Assembly (NCBI GenBank): GCA_021774195.1
Contig: JAJFJJ010000074.1
Coordinates: 1-35,517 of the forward strand
Direction: 5' to 3'
Length of the DNA stretch: 35,517 bases
Source of the DNA: Nitrosomonas sp.
Lineage (GTDB): Bacteria; Pseudomonadota; Gammaproteobacteria; Burkholderiales; Nitrosomonadaceae
This document shows positions 16,006-25,519 of the stretch, piece by piece. The translations under genes and the position numbers were made by a program. A model generated the notes under the pieces. That model saw only the letters and a list, made by a program, of their open reading frames with translations. It was not told where the DNA came from and made no database searches. The number at the start of each line of letters is the position of its first letter. Position 1 is the stretch's first letter.

Positions 16006-16802
16006 TAACTTATCCCTCTAAACATGAACGCGGTCAATATAAAGTCAAGCCCTAAAATAACCAATGACGATGTAACAACTGTCCGCGTGGTTGCGCCTGA
16101 AACACCCTCAGCCGTTGGCGGCGCATCATAGCCTTCATAAACGGCTATCGCAGTAATGGCAACACCAAAGAAGCAGCTTTTTATAAAACCATTAATGATA
16201 TCAAATCTGAAGTCAACTGCCCCCTGCATTTGTGACCAAAATGATCCGGCATCAACGCCAATAAATACGACCGTGACCAGATATCCGCCAAAAACACCCA
16301 TGACTGAGAACATGGCCGCTAATAAAGGCATCGAAATAACACCAGCCCAGAAACGCGGCGCCACCACACGTGCAATTGGATCAACCGCCATCATTCCCAT
16401 GGCAGATAATTGTTCTGTTGCTTTCATCAATCCGATTTCAGCGGTTATGGCGGACCCTGCACGACTGGCAAATAATAAAGCCGATACGACCGGTCCCAAT
16501 TCACGCACTAATGACAAAGCAACCAAGGTGCCCACAGCTGATTCAGAGCCATATTTTTGCAGTGTCTCGTACCCCTGCAAACCCAACACCATACCGACAA
16601 AAAGCCCTGATACGATGATGATAATCAACGATAATACACCGGTATAGTACAGCTCACGAATGACTAAGCTAAAACGGCGTAAACATGTTCCTGATTTTAA
16701 TAGCACCAGGATAAAAAAACGACTGGCATTGCCAAGCCGCCAAACACTATCGATCACTCGATGACCGATATCCTGGATATTTGCTACGATACGATTAAGC
16801 AA
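16005..16802 (-). CDS. mlaE: Phospholipid ABC transporter permease MlaE
   Basis: A 265-residue MlaE/Ttg2B permease with about five or six hydrophobic helices. Family signatures are GLQGYETLQKYGSESAVG, LSLVRELGPVVSALLFAS, RAGSAITAEIGLMKATEQ and MAVDPIARVVAPRFWAG. It is the membrane core of the MlaFEDB complex in the inner membrane. Its start overlaps the end of mlaF by 8 nt. Confidence 0.94.
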   Translation of the reverse strand: MLNRIVANIQDIGHRVIDSVWRLGNASRFFILVLLKSGTCLRRFSLVIRELYYTGVLSLIIIIVSGLFVGMVLGLQGYETLQKYGSESAVGTLVALSLVRELGPVVSALLFASRAGSAITAEIGLMKATEQLSAMGMMAVDPIARVVAPRFWAGVISMPLLAAMFSVMGVFGGYLVTVVFIGVDAGSFWSQMQGAVDFRFDIINGFIKSCFFGVAITAIAVYEGYDAPPTAEGVSGATTRTVVTSSLVILGLDFILTAFMFRGIS

Positions 16803-17607
16803 GATTGTTCTCCAGGTTCAAATCTGCTCGGTAAGCTTGGGCTGGGTAATGGAATGGCACAGGCCCGTCTTCCTCACCATGAACAAATTGATGCACAAAG
16901 GGTGCAACCGACTCACTGACTTCTTGTGGGGTACCTTGAGCCGCAATCACGCCGTCGGCAATAAAATACACATAATCAACGATCTTCAAAGATTCCTGCA
17001 CATCATGTGTGACGATAATTGACGTCGTTCCCAACGCATCAGTCAGACGACGAATTAAACTGCCAATAACACTGAGTGAAATTGGGTCAAGCCCAGTAAA
17101 AGGCTCATCATACATGATTAACATTGGGTCAAGCGCAATCGAACGCGCTAGTGCCACACGCCGCGCCATACCACCGGATAATTCAACCGGCATTAAGTGA
17201 GAAGCGCCTCGCAACCCAACCGCGTGTAGTTTCATGAGAACCAGGTCGCGTATCATTGACTCAGGAAGATCGGTATGTTCACGCATTTGGAAAGCCACAT
17301 TATCAAAAACCGACAAGTCTGTGAATAATGCGCCAAACTGAAACAACATGCCCATTTTGCGACGTATTTTGAACAATGCGTCACGATCCAATTGATGGAT
17401 CACTTGTCCGGCAACATTCACATAGCCAGACGATGGCCTTACTGTGCCACCGATCAATTTCAACAAAGTTGTTTTACCCGAGCCGCTTCCGCCCATGATG
17501 GCAATCACTTTGCCACGCGACATAGTCATATTAATACCATTGAGAATGGAACGCGCGCCATAGGCGAAATTCAGATCACGGATCTCGATCAAAGTTTCTG
17601 ATTGCAT
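16795..17607 (-). CDS. mlaF: Phospholipid ABC transporter ATPase MlaF
   Basis: A 270-residue ATPase with Walker A GGSGSGKTT, Q-loop MLFQFGALFTDLSV, signature ELSGGMARRVALARS, Walker B LIMYDEPFTGLDP and H-loop IVTHDVQ. The LDPISLSVI and FQMREHTDLPE segments are typical of MlaF rather than generic importers. It is the first gene of the mla operon. The promoter should lie in 17608-17700. Confidence 0.94.
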   Translation of the reverse strand: MQSETLIEIRDLNFAYGARSILNGINMTMSRGKVIAIMGGSGSGKTTLLKLIGGTVRPSSGYVNVAGQVIHQLDRDALFKIRRKMGMLFQFGALFTDLSVFDNVAFQMREHTDLPESMIRDLVLMKLHAVGLRGASHLMPVELSGGMARRVALARSIALDPMLIMYDEPFTGLDPISLSVIGSLIRRLTDALGTTSIIVTHDVQESLKIVDYVYFIADGVIAAQGTPQEVSESVAPFVHQFVHGEEDGPVPFHYPAQAYRADLNLENNLA

Positions 17608-17705
17608 GTAACAAAGCGGGAATGTATTGAAGTCGCCAATTCTAACCTAAAAATTACTATTAAATGGCATTTAGCCAAAATTCACTGGCCTGAAAATTGC
17701 ACCAG

Positions 17706-17858
17706 TTACTGGAATTCTAACATTTGGCTATTTAAATGTGAGGGTTTGTGATTGTAATATTTTGTAAAAAGGGTTTTCGTACGATTAAACACCATTGAAG
17801 TCACATTCTCATTACCATCAGCACCCATTAAGTATTCCTGGAATCGCTCGTCAGACAT
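17706..17858 (-). CDS. Small hypothetical ORF downstream of rsmA
   Basis: A 50-codon frame starts at ATG 17858, 15 bp after the rsmA stop, and ends at TAA 17706. It reads MSDERFQEYLMGADGNENV, then TSMVFNRTKTLFTKYY, then NHKPSHLNSQMLEFQ. It is hydrophilic with no membrane segment and no recognised domain. There is no strong ribosome-binding site, but it could be co-transcribed with lptD-surA-pdxA-rsmA. It occupies the position taken by apaG/apaH in E. coli and resembles neither. It may be a real small protein or a chance frame. Confidence 0.3.
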   Translation of the reverse strand: MSDERFQEYLMGADGNENVTSMVFNRTKTLFTKYYNHKPSHLNSQMLEFQ

Positions 17859-17873
17859 AGCGAAGTGGTCTTT

Positions 17874-18647
17874 TTACTTCTGCTGACTCAAATAATTAGC
17901 AATATTAATATATTGCGTGACCGTCAAATTTTCCGCACGTAATTTCGGATCAATGGCTAATACTTTAAAAGCATCAGGATTTAAAAAAGCACCTAAAGTA
18001 TTACGTAATGTTTTACGTCTTTGTGAAAAAGCAGCAGTAACAATTTGAGAAAATAATATTTTATCTTCAGCCATCAATCTGGGTTGTTGAAGTGGAACCA
18101 TATAAACAATTGCCGATTCCACTTTTGGTGCTGGACGAAACGCCTCCGCAGGCACCTTAAATACTAATTGCATATCGAAGCAGTATTGCAACATCACTGA
18201 TAGGCGACCATAGTTAGAAGTCGAGGGTGAAGCCACCATCCGTTCAACCACTTCTTTTTGCAACATAAAGTGCATGTCGATTATATTCTGACTGTATTGT
18301 TTCAGATGGAATAACAGTGGTGTAGAAATGTTATAAGGTAAATTGCCAACAATTCGTAGCTTCTGACCTAGTGAAGAAAAATCAAATTTAAGCGCATCCG
18401 AAGAATAAATCGTTAATTTTTCACTGGAAAATTCTTGCTGCAATTTCGCAACAATATCACGATCCAACTCAACCACATTGAGATGATCAACGATTTGTAA
18501 TAACGGTCTGGTTAAAGCGCCTAGGCCAGGGCCAATTTCAACGATATTGTCGTCTTTACCCGGGTGAATTTCACCAATAATATCTGCAATAACATGGCGA
18601 TCAATTAAAAAATTTTGGCCGAACCGTTTACGAGGATTATGACGCAT
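17874..18647 (-). CDS. rsmA: 16S rRNA (adenine(1518)-N6/adenine(1519)-N6) dimethyltransferase
   Basis: RsmA/KsgA dimethylates the two adjacent adenosines in helix 45 of 16S rRNA during small-subunit maturation. Signatures are RKRFGQNFLID at the N-terminus, SAM motif I VEIGPGLGALT, NVVELDRDI, and catalytic motif IV NLPYNIS. The C-terminal block FSQRRKTLRNTLG is also diagnostic. The 257-residue length is normal. Its start overlaps the end of pdxA by 11 nt. Confidence 0.95.
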   Translation of the reverse strand: MRHNPRKRFGQNFLIDRHVIADIIGEIHPGKDDNIVEIGPGLGALTRPLLQIVDHLNVVELDRDIVAKLQQEFSSEKLTIYSSDALKFDFSSLGQKLRIVGNLPYNISTPLLFHLKQYSQNIIDMHFMLQKEVVERMVASPSTSNYGRLSVMLQYCFDMQLVFKVPAEAFRPAPKVESAIVYMVPLQQPRLMAEDKILFSQIVTAAFSQRRKTLRNTLGAFLNPDAFKVLAIDPKLRAENLTVTQYINIANYLSQQK

Positions 18648-19647
18648 AGTGACGCATCAAGTTCTTATTCTTGGCTAAAAACGACGCCATTTCTATCGCG
18701 CTCATTAAACTACCTGCATCGGCCCGACCAGAACCCGCCAGTTCCAACGCGGTACCATGATCAACCGAAGTTCGAATGATCGGCATGCCTAACGTCACAT
18801 TAACACCAGCACCAAAACTAGCGTGCTTTAAAACCGGCAAACCTTGATCATGATACATGGCAAACACGCAATCAAATTGTCTCAATTGGGCTGGATTAAA
18901 CATGGTATCTGCCGGCAGCGGGCCAATTAAATTCATACCTGTACGACGTAATTTTTCTAGCACAGGAATAATGATATCGATTTCTTCTCGCCCAAGATGG
19001 CCGGATTCACCCGCATGCGGATTCAGGCCAGCAACAGCGATACATGGATTGGAGAGCTTGAATCGTTCGATTAGATTAGCGTGAATAATGTTTAATTTCT
19101 CTTCTAGCAAATCTACCGTAATTGCTGCAGAGACCGCTTTTAATGGGATATGGGTTGTCGCTAAAGAAACACGCATTCCCCCTCCTACCAACATCATGAC
19201 TACGGCACTATTGGTGAACTGCGCCAAATATTCTGTGTGTCCGGTAAACGCGATACCCGCATCATTGATCACGCCTTTATGAACCGGCGCTGTCACCATG
19301 GCATCATATTGATTATTGCAACAGCCTTCTGCCGCCATCTTCAATGTTTCCAGCACATAAGGTGCATTGTTGGTATTTAATTGACCAGGTATTGCAGTTT
19401 CATTAAGTGGCACATGCAAGATCTGTAATTGCCCCGCTTGATGTAGACTTAAGTTTGCTGGATCGTAATCGATTAACTTGAGTGGCAATTGTAAGATTTT
19501 TGCGCGCTGCTGTAATAACTGACGATCTGCAATTACAATCAATCGACACGGAATGGCCTGTTGTGCAATTTGCACACAAAGATCGGGGCCAATTCCGGCT
19601 GGTTCTCCGGCAGTTAGTATCAACGATATCAGACGATGATTTTCCAT
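18637..19647 (-). CDS. pdxA: 4-hydroxythreonine-4-phosphate dehydrogenase
   Basis: PdxA oxidises 4-phosphohydroxy-L-threonine in the DXP-dependent branch of pyridoxal phosphate synthesis. Family blocks are LTAGEPAGIGPDL, MVTAPVHKGVINDAG, FTGHTEYLAQF with a metal-binding His, GLNPHAGESGHLGREE, FAMYHDQGLPVLKH and TSVDHGTALELAGSG. Length is normal at 336 residues. The start shares one nucleotide with the surA stop, so the chain surA-pdxA-rsmA is translationally coupled. Confidence 0.95.
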   Translation of the reverse strand: MENHRLISLILTAGEPAGIGPDLCVQIAQQAIPCRLIVIADRQLLQQRAKILQLPLKLIDYDPANLSLHQAGQLQILHVPLNETAIPGQLNTNNAPYVLETLKMAAEGCCNNQYDAMVTAPVHKGVINDAGIAFTGHTEYLAQFTNSAVVMMLVGGGMRVSLATTHIPLKAVSAAITVDLLEEKLNIIHANLIERFKLSNPCIAVAGLNPHAGESGHLGREEIDIIIPVLEKLRRTGMNLIGPLPADTMFNPAQLRQFDCVFAMYHDQGLPVLKHASFGAGVNVTLGMPIIRTSVDHGTALELAGSGRADAGSLMSAIEMASFLAKNKNLMRHYAS

Positions 19648-20972
19648 TATTCGTCAAAATTATCGCGGTACTCAATATAGGCTTGATCGCGTAATTGCTC
19701 CATCCACTCTTGGACAACCACTTCAGCTTTGCGGGACCGTATCGCTTGTTGTGCTTCTTCGCGGCGTCGTTCCAGACTAATATCTTGTGAACGACGCTCC
19801 AGAACTTGAATCAAATGCCAACCAAATGGGGATTGCACCGGTTCACTAATCTCCCCAGGTTGTAATTCATTCATTGCTTGTTCAAATGCAGGCACTGTGT
19901 CGCCAGGAGAAAGCCATCCCAGATCACCACCTGATGCGGCACTACCATCCTCAGAATAAAGTTTGGCAATTTCCGCAAAATCAGCCCCATGATTAATCTG
20001 CTCTCCCAATTGGGCAATTTGGTGCATGGCATCATCTTCAGAAGTCAATTCACTCACTTTAATCAAAATATGACGCGCATGAATTTGATCAATAATAACG
20101 ATAGGCGTTTCTTGTTCACGACGATCTAGTAATTTAAAAATATGATATCCAGTAGGACTTTGGACTACCGGTGTTATATCATCCTTCTGCAATGGAGAAA
20201 GAAGCTCAGCAAAATTCGCGCCCATCTGTGCAATCGGTCGCCAATCGAGTATTCCACCTTCCATAGCATCTGGCGCCTCAGAAAACTCCGCTGCAACCTG
20301 AGAAAAATCGACACCTTCCAGTAATTTATTGTGGGCCATTTCAGCACGTTGGCTACGCTCTTGTATTTGAATCGGGTCCATACGTTCAGAAACTGAAATA
20401 AGCACATGCGCTAGTAAATATTCATCATTACCGATAGCAGAAGTTTCCTGAGTGCGCAGGAAATTTTCGACTTCCCCTTCTGTTACATTGACACGATTGC
20501 TTATTTCTCGTTCTTTAATTCTCGCCATAATAATTTCGTCACGTATTTCTTGGCGAAATTTATGAAAACTGATGCCATCTTGTTCAAGAACAGAATAAAA
20601 TTCTTGTAACGTTAATTGGTTATCATCAGCAATACGGTGTATGGTTTCATCTAGTTCGCTATCACCGACCGACAGGCCCATTTCTTTCGCGTGTTGTAAC
20701 TGAATCAGCTTAGCAATCACTGTCTCAAGCACTTGACGCTCTAACGACGACTTTTCAGGTGGTTGAACACCTTGTTGCAGAAGATTTTTAACCGCTGTAT
20801 CAATTGCGTTATTCAACTCATTGCGCGTAATGACTTCATCATTGACTACAGCAACAATCTGGTCAATAGACCTTAGCCCCGATAAAGGTTCAGAATCTTG
20901 AGCAAAAACGAGAGAATGAAAGAACAAACAGAATAATATAAAAAAACAGTAATAATTTATTTTATTGATCAT
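19647..20972 (-). CDS. surA: Periplasmic chaperone/peptidyl-prolyl isomerase SurA
   Basis: SurA escorts unfolded outer-membrane proteins, including LptD, through the periplasm. I chose the ATG at 20972, which gives a clean signal peptide (INKINYYCFFILFCLFFHSL, cleavage near VFA) and places the start 4 bp after the lptD stop. The ORF also extends upstream to 21038 inside lptD. Order of parts: N-terminal chaperone domain (IDQIVAVVNDEVITRNELNN ...), first parvulin domain (YLLAHVLISVSE ... GYHIFKLLDRR), second parvulin domain (IHARHILIKVSE ... PFGWHLIQVLERR), C-terminal helix. Confidence 0.92.
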   Translation of the reverse strand: MINKINYYCFFILFCLFFHSLVFAQDSEPLSGLRSIDQIVAVVNDEVITRNELNNAIDTAVKNLLQQGVQPPEKSSLERQVLETVIAKLIQLQHAKEMGLSVGDSELDETIHRIADDNQLTLQEFYSVLEQDGISFHKFRQEIRDEIIMARIKEREISNRVNVTEGEVENFLRTQETSAIGNDEYLLAHVLISVSERMDPIQIQERSQRAEMAHNKLLEGVDFSQVAAEFSEAPDAMEGGILDWRPIAQMGANFAELLSPLQKDDITPVVQSPTGYHIFKLLDRREQETPIVIIDQIHARHILIKVSELTSEDDAMHQIAQLGEQINHGADFAEIAKLYSEDGSAASGGDLGWLSPGDTVPAFEQAMNELQPGEISEPVQSPFGWHLIQVLERRSQDISLERRREEAQQAIRSRKAEVVVQEWMEQLRDQAYIEYRDNFDE

Positions 20973-20976
20973 TACA

Positions 20977-23229
20977 TTAATTAATACCCATATAGCCAGG
21001 GATACTTTGTTGAAGAACACGTAATGGGTTGGAACCAATTTCCATCAAACCATTTAACTCGAGTTGTACAAAAACAGCTGTTGTCGTTCGTTGGGTTGCG
21101 GTGGTTAATTTTTGCAAAACCACGCGCATCTTCCAGCAACATGCAATATATTCAAAGCCTGCTAGGCCGGCGAGCAAACGGTCATCTCTTAAAGAGTAGT
21201 TTATCCGTGCGACCGTATGCCAATTAGAAAAAATCGGCCATTGTATTGATGTGTCGACCTGTTTAATCGCTGTATTTAATTGATTAATTGGAATATCAAT
21301 CCGCTCCCGAACATCGCGAGTATAACGGTATCCTAGATTAATCACTTTTCCTAACTCTGGTTGGTAACTGATGCCAGCTCGAATTTTCTCTGTTCGTAAT
21401 GATTTTTGATCAAGTTGTATATTAATATCAGTACTGAATTCTTTCGTTATTCGGCCAGCCAAAGCAGCGATAAAATCAGCTCTACGACTAGTCACTTGCG
21501 TTGAACCAAGAATCACTCGGCGATCATTAAAGCGGAACTGTTGACCAACTGCGACTCTGATCCGTTCAATACCCGTGTCTGGCTCTAGTAAACGAGAAGT
21601 TATTGCCATAGTCACCTGATTTGCGTCATTGATACGGTCATTACCACTAAAACGATTTTCTGTCAGCATTTGTGCAAAACTAAAATCTGACTCAGCAGAA
21701 TCAAAATTCGGCAAAAAACTTTGATCACGATAAGGCGCATAAACATAAAAAGCGCGTGGTTCAAGTGTCTGAATAAAGCGCTTACCCCCTATTGCCATTT
21801 GCCGATCAAACACCACACCACTATCCAAACTGAAAATTGGAACTGTTCGATCTAAATCTTTGCCCTTGTTATTGACTTCCGAATCAAGACTGTAGCGAGT
21901 GTAGTGAAGACCAAATTTGGGAGTGATATAGCCAAACGCATTACGCATTGGAAGACTAACATTGGGAAATAATGTTAGCCTTTTCCCATCAATTCGTGTC
22001 GGATGTGAAAAATTGGTCCAACTAGTGACTAAATCAAAGTCCAATCCGGCCACATTACGTTTGGACATCCCTAACGTAACTTGCGGGAGACGTTTGTACG
22101 GAGAAATAAAAACTGCAGTCGGAGCACGAGGATCTTGCAAAGTTTGAAAACGTTGCACCATGGTCGTAAAATTGATTGAACCGCCAGCACCCAACCCACC
22201 GTTATAAGACACGAGACCTTGCTGTAACAAGTTAATCCGACTAGTTTGAGACAAGTTATTGGTCAGATCACGGAAAAAACGATCATCTGAAACCCGGTTA
22301 TAGTTGAAGTTACTATTCCAACCTCGACCTAAATGCTGGTTATGTTCAAATGAAATACCATAACGCGTTTGGTTGGTATCAATATCAGTCGGCAGAATAT
22401 CGGCCAGAAATTTACCCCGAAAACTTTCACCTAAATAGCGCAGCTCATTATTCAGCATAAAACCGCGTTTTGACATTAATCGTGCCGCTATGGTTGCATC
22501 GATATTCGGTGCAATATTAATGTAAAACGGTAACGCCAAATCGGCACCACTTCTTGCTGTGTTGCCAAAGATTGGTGCCAGCATGCCTGTTTTTCGTTTA
22601 CCACTGTAGGAGAAATCCATCCAAGGCAAGTATAGAATCGGTACATCTTTAAGTCTTACGCTGACATTACGGGCGGTGCCAATTTGTTTCTCATTATCAA
22701 TTTTGAGTTCATCAGCCTGAATATACCAATCATCATCATCAATGGTACAAGTTGTATAACTACCATTCTCAAGGCGATAGTGCCCTTTCCCCTCGAAAAA
22801 CATCTTATCACCTGTTCCACGTCCACCACCTTCTTTAATATAATAATTCGGGGTAGACATTTGGCCCACTTCAGTTTCAAGGTTTAATTTAAGGTCTGCA
22901 CCTTCCAGTACATCTTTGGGTCTATCTAGACGGAAAACACCCTCGATCTCAGTATCTTCCGTTTGTTGAAAATATTTAATCCGCTCCGCTGTCAGTGTTT
23001 TCTCGCCGTGCTTTAACTCAACGGCACCAGTCGCTTCAACCTCTTGCTCATAGTAACCATCAATGCGATTCGCTTCAATAAAGACGGGTTTTCTTTGCGG
23101 CTTTAACAAAGTATCTTCTGACGTTAATTCAGACTCAGTCGGGTGTTCTGATTTTTCAGCAAGAAGCGGCCATGATATACAAAGGAAGAAAGTAAACCAG
23201 AAAAACCACCGGAAAATTTGTTTTTTCAT
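20977..23229 (-). CDS. lptD: LPS-assembly outer-membrane protein LptD
   Basis: LptD is the outer-membrane barrel that, with LptE, inserts LPS into the outer leaflet. Signal peptide 1-24. The N-terminal OstA-like beta-jellyroll spans about 48-200 (FIEANRIDGYYEQEVEATG, LTAERIKYFQQTEDTEIEG). The barrel follows to a typical C-terminus, FVQLELNGLMEIGSNPL ... LQQSIPGYM. Cys697-Cys698 (the adjacent pair) and Cys161 are present for interdomain disulfides. No mature-region cysteine occurs before 161, so the counterpart of the first cysteine of E. coli LptD appears absent. At 750 residues it is slightly shorter than E. coli LptD. It is first in the lptD-surA-pdxA-rsmA operon and divergent from the helicase gene. 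Confidence 0.94.
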   Translation of the reverse strand: MKKQIFRWFFWFTFFLCISWPLLAEKSEHPTESELTSEDTLLKPQRKPVFIEANRIDGYYEQEVEATGAVELKHGEKTLTAERIKYFQQTEDTEIEGVFRLDRPKDVLEGADLKLNLETEVGQMSTPNYYIKEGGGRGTGDKMFFEGKGHYRLENGSYTTCTIDDDDWYIQADELKIDNEKQIGTARNVSVRLKDVPILYLPWMDFSYSGKRKTGMLAPIFGNTARSGADLALPFYINIAPNIDATIAARLMSKRGFMLNNELRYLGESFRGKFLADILPTDIDTNQTRYGISFEHNQHLGRGWNSNFNYNRVSDDRFFRDLTNNLSQTSRINLLQQGLVSYNGGLGAGGSINFTTMVQRFQTLQDPRAPTAVFISPYKRLPQVTLGMSKRNVAGLDFDLVTSWTNFSHPTRIDGKRLTLFPNVSLPMRNAFGYITPKFGLHYTRYSLDSEVNNKGKDLDRTVPIFSLDSGVVFDRQMAIGGKRFIQTLEPRAFYVYAPYRDQSFLPNFDSAESDFSFAQMLTENRFSGNDRINDANQVTMAITSRLLEPDTGIERIRVAVGQQFRFNDRRVILGSTQVTSRRADFIAALAGRITKEFSTDINIQLDQKSLRTEKIRAGISYQPELGKVINLGYRYTRDVRERIDIPINQLNTAIKQVDTSIQWPIFSNWHTVARINYSLRDDRLLAGLAGFEYIACCWKMRVVLQKLTTATQRTTTAVFVQLELNGLMEIGSNPLRVLQQSIPGYMGIN

Positions 23230-23566
23230 TATTTAATAATAAGCCCCAAAACTTGGGTATCTATGCAGCGTATCAGTATTCCAATTATTTTATTGATTAG
23301 TGTAAACAAATTATGCGTTACTAATATCGTTAGCGATATCGCTTATCGAACTTAAAAATGTCCAATCTGCAAATAAACGATCAACCCATCATTTAAAAAA
23401 TGTTTACTTTATAATATGTCAATTCAATTGAATTACTTTTGTGTTGCATTGTACTATTTCTCCGGCAAGGTTTCATATAGAAACAAACGTTTCGATGAAA
23501 TAATTCAATTTTTATAAAATAACTATCAATATATCAACAATTTAATTATTTTTAAGTGCTGTAAAT
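23230..23566. promoter_or_regulatory. Divergent promoter region lptD / dinG-like helicase
   Basis: 337 bp of very AT-rich DNA without ORFs, expected to hold two divergent promoters. A perfect 12-bp palindrome AGCGATATCGCT lies at 23332-23343. A loose sigma70-like pair (TTGAAT then TACTAT, 18-bp spacer) is visible around 23427-23456 for the plus strand. I cannot confirm either. Confidence 0.4.
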
Positions 23567-25519
23567 GTGAAGCCAGATATCAAATCCATCTTTTCTGCTG
23601 ACGGCGTATTAGCTAGCCATATCCCCGGTTACAAGAAACGATCACAACAACAAGAAATGGCACAAGCCATTTCCGAAACAATTGAAAACAATTCTATTTT
23701 AGTTGCTGAAGCAGGTACTGGTACCGGAAAAACATTTGCATATCTTGTACCGGCCTTATTAGCTGGCGGCAAAGTCATTATTTCCACCGGAACAAAAACA
23801 CTCCAGGATCAGCTTTTTAAACGTGATATTCCTAATATACGAGCAGCGCTAAAAGTGCCCGTCACCATTGCACTATTAAAAGGCCGGGCAAATTATATCT
23901 GTCAATATTATTTGGAAAGAAGCCTTCAAGATAAACAAATCAGCTTCGCCAATCGAAACGAAATAAAGTATTTGCAAGACATCGAACGCCATGCACAAAG
24001 TAGTAAAGACGGTGATAAAAGCGGCCTAAGCAAAGTGCCTGAAAATGCAGCAATTTGGCAACAAGTCACAGCAACGAGTGAGAATTGCCTGGGTTCAGAG
24101 TGTCCCAACTTTAAGACTTGTTTTGTCATGGAAGCACGTAAGCAAGCACTATCCGCGGATGTTATTGTGGTAAACCACCATTTATTTTTCGCTGATGTCA
24201 TGTTGCGTGATGAAGGATTATCCGAATTATTACCTGCGTGTAATACGGTCATCTTTGATGAAGCGCATCAACTGCCCGAAACAGCCAGTCTGTTTTTTGG
24301 GGAATCCATCAGCACCAGCCAGTTACTTGACCTCGCTCGCGACGCCAAAGTAGAGGCTATCCAGGCAGCCAAGGATTTCACCGTACTGCCTGAAGCGATT
24401 GCCGAGATGGAAAAAGCTGCCCGTGATTTACGCTTAAGTGTCGAAGAAGAAAATACCAGATTATCCTTATCTGCCATTTCAAAGAACAAGGCCTTTAATC
24501 AGACGTTGGAACAATTATTTGAAAAACAAACTGTTTTAACAAAATTATTAGAAAGCCAAGCCGAGCGCTCAGAGGGATTAGAAAACTGTTGGCAACGTGC
24601 CAATGAACACGTAAATCTTATGAAACGGTGGCACGACCAGGATGAAGCAGAGGATCTAGTCCGTTGGGTGGAAGTCTACAACCAGGCATTACAACTCAAT
24701 GCCACCCCGTTATCTATTGCGGAAATCTTCCAACGACAACTTAATGCCAACCCACGTGCCTGGATATTTACTTCAGCAACACTATCGGTAAAAAAAGATT
24801 TTTCTCATTACAACAATCAGATGGGATTAACCGCCGCACAATCAATCTGCTGGGAAAGCCCATTCAATTTTACTGAACAAGCCCTACTTTATGTCCCGAC
24901 GGAGATTCCTGAACCGCAGCATAAAACGTATATTGACAATATCGTTAAAGCAGCTTTACCCGTCCTGAAGGCAAGTCAAGGACGCGCTTTTTTCTTATGT
25001 ACCAGTTTACGTGCAATGCAGCGCATTTATGAACAGTTACAGTCTATCTTTGAACAAGAACAAATTGATTTTCCGTTATTATTGCAAAGTCAAGGTTCAC
25101 GTTCTTTTATGCTTGAACGTTTCCGCAACACAGATAATGCGATTCTAATTGGCAGCCAATCTTTCTGGGAAGGTATTGATGTACGCGGTGAAGCCTTATC
25201 ATTGGTGATTATCGACAAACTACCCTTCGCACCACCAGACGATCCCGTATTATCTGCACGTATTGAGAAATTGAACCGTGAGGGGCACAATGCATTTATG
25301 GAATACCAACTGCCTCACGCTGTGATTAATTTGAAACAAGGGGCAGGACGACTGATTCGTGATGAAACCGATCGAGGGGTTTTGATGATCTGCGACCCAC
25401 GTCTGATTACAAAATCATATGGCCGCAAAATTTGGCAAAGTTTACCACCGATGAAGCGCACCAGAGAATTAACGGATGTTAATGATTTTTTTACGGCAAA
25501 TAAAAACTCGGATGGATAA
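23567..25519 (+). CDS. DinG/YoaA-type iron-sulfur DNA helicase
   Basis: A 650-residue XPD-like superfamily 2 helicase. Walker A is EAGTGTGKTFAYL (48-60) and the DEAH box is at 231-234 (VIFDEAHQLPE). Four cysteines, Cys112, Cys174, Cys179 and Cys185, are spaced like the 4Fe-4S ligands of DinG, YoaA and XPD. C-terminal motifs are SATLSV, GSQSFWEGIDVRGE, and QGAGRLIRDETDRGV (motif VI). Such enzymes unwind DNA 5' to 3' during repair. YoaA is favoured over DinG by overall length and the Q-rich start, but that is not certain. The start is GTG at 23567, and the ribosome-binding site is weak. The end overlaps the next gene. Confidence 0.9.
   Translation: MKPDIKSIFSADGVLASHIPGYKKRSQQQEMAQAISETIENNSILVAEAGTGTGKTFAYLVPALLAGGKVIISTGTKTLQDQLFKRDIPNIRAALKVPVTIALLKGRANYICQYYLERSLQDKQISFANRNEIKYLQDIERHAQSSKDGDKSGLSKVPENAAIWQQVTATSENCLGSECPNFKTCFVMEARKQALSADVIVVNHHLFFADVMLRDEGLSELLPACNTVIFDEAHQLPETASLFFGESISTSQLLDLARDAKVEAIQAAKDFTVLPEAIAEMEKAARDLRLSVEEENTRLSLSAISKNKAFNQTLEQLFEKQTVLTKLLESQAERSEGLENCWQRANEHVNLMKRWHDQDEAEDLVRWVEVYNQALQLNATPLSIAEIFQRQLNANPRAWIFTSATLSVKKDFSHYNNQMGLTAAQSICWESPFNFTEQALLYVPTEIPEPQHKTYIDNIVKAALPVLKASQGRAFFLCTSLRAMQRIYEQLQSIFEQEQIDFPLLLQSQGSRSFMLERFRNTDNAILIGSQSFWEGIDVRGEALSLVIIDKLPFAPPDDPVLSARIEKLNREGHNAFMEYQLPHAVINLKQGAGRLIRDETDRGVLMICDPRLITKSYGRKIWQSLPPMKRTRELTDVNDFFTANKNSDG

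Noticed and set aside
16156-16647. 163-codon plus-strand ORF inside mlaE
   Set aside because: Antisense shadow of the clearly identified mlaE gene; composition is unlike a real protein.
17640-17740. Possible inverted repeats upstream of mlaF
   Set aside because: GGCATTTAGCC and CATTTGGCT segments look related, but the pairing is poor and overlaps the candidate small ORF.
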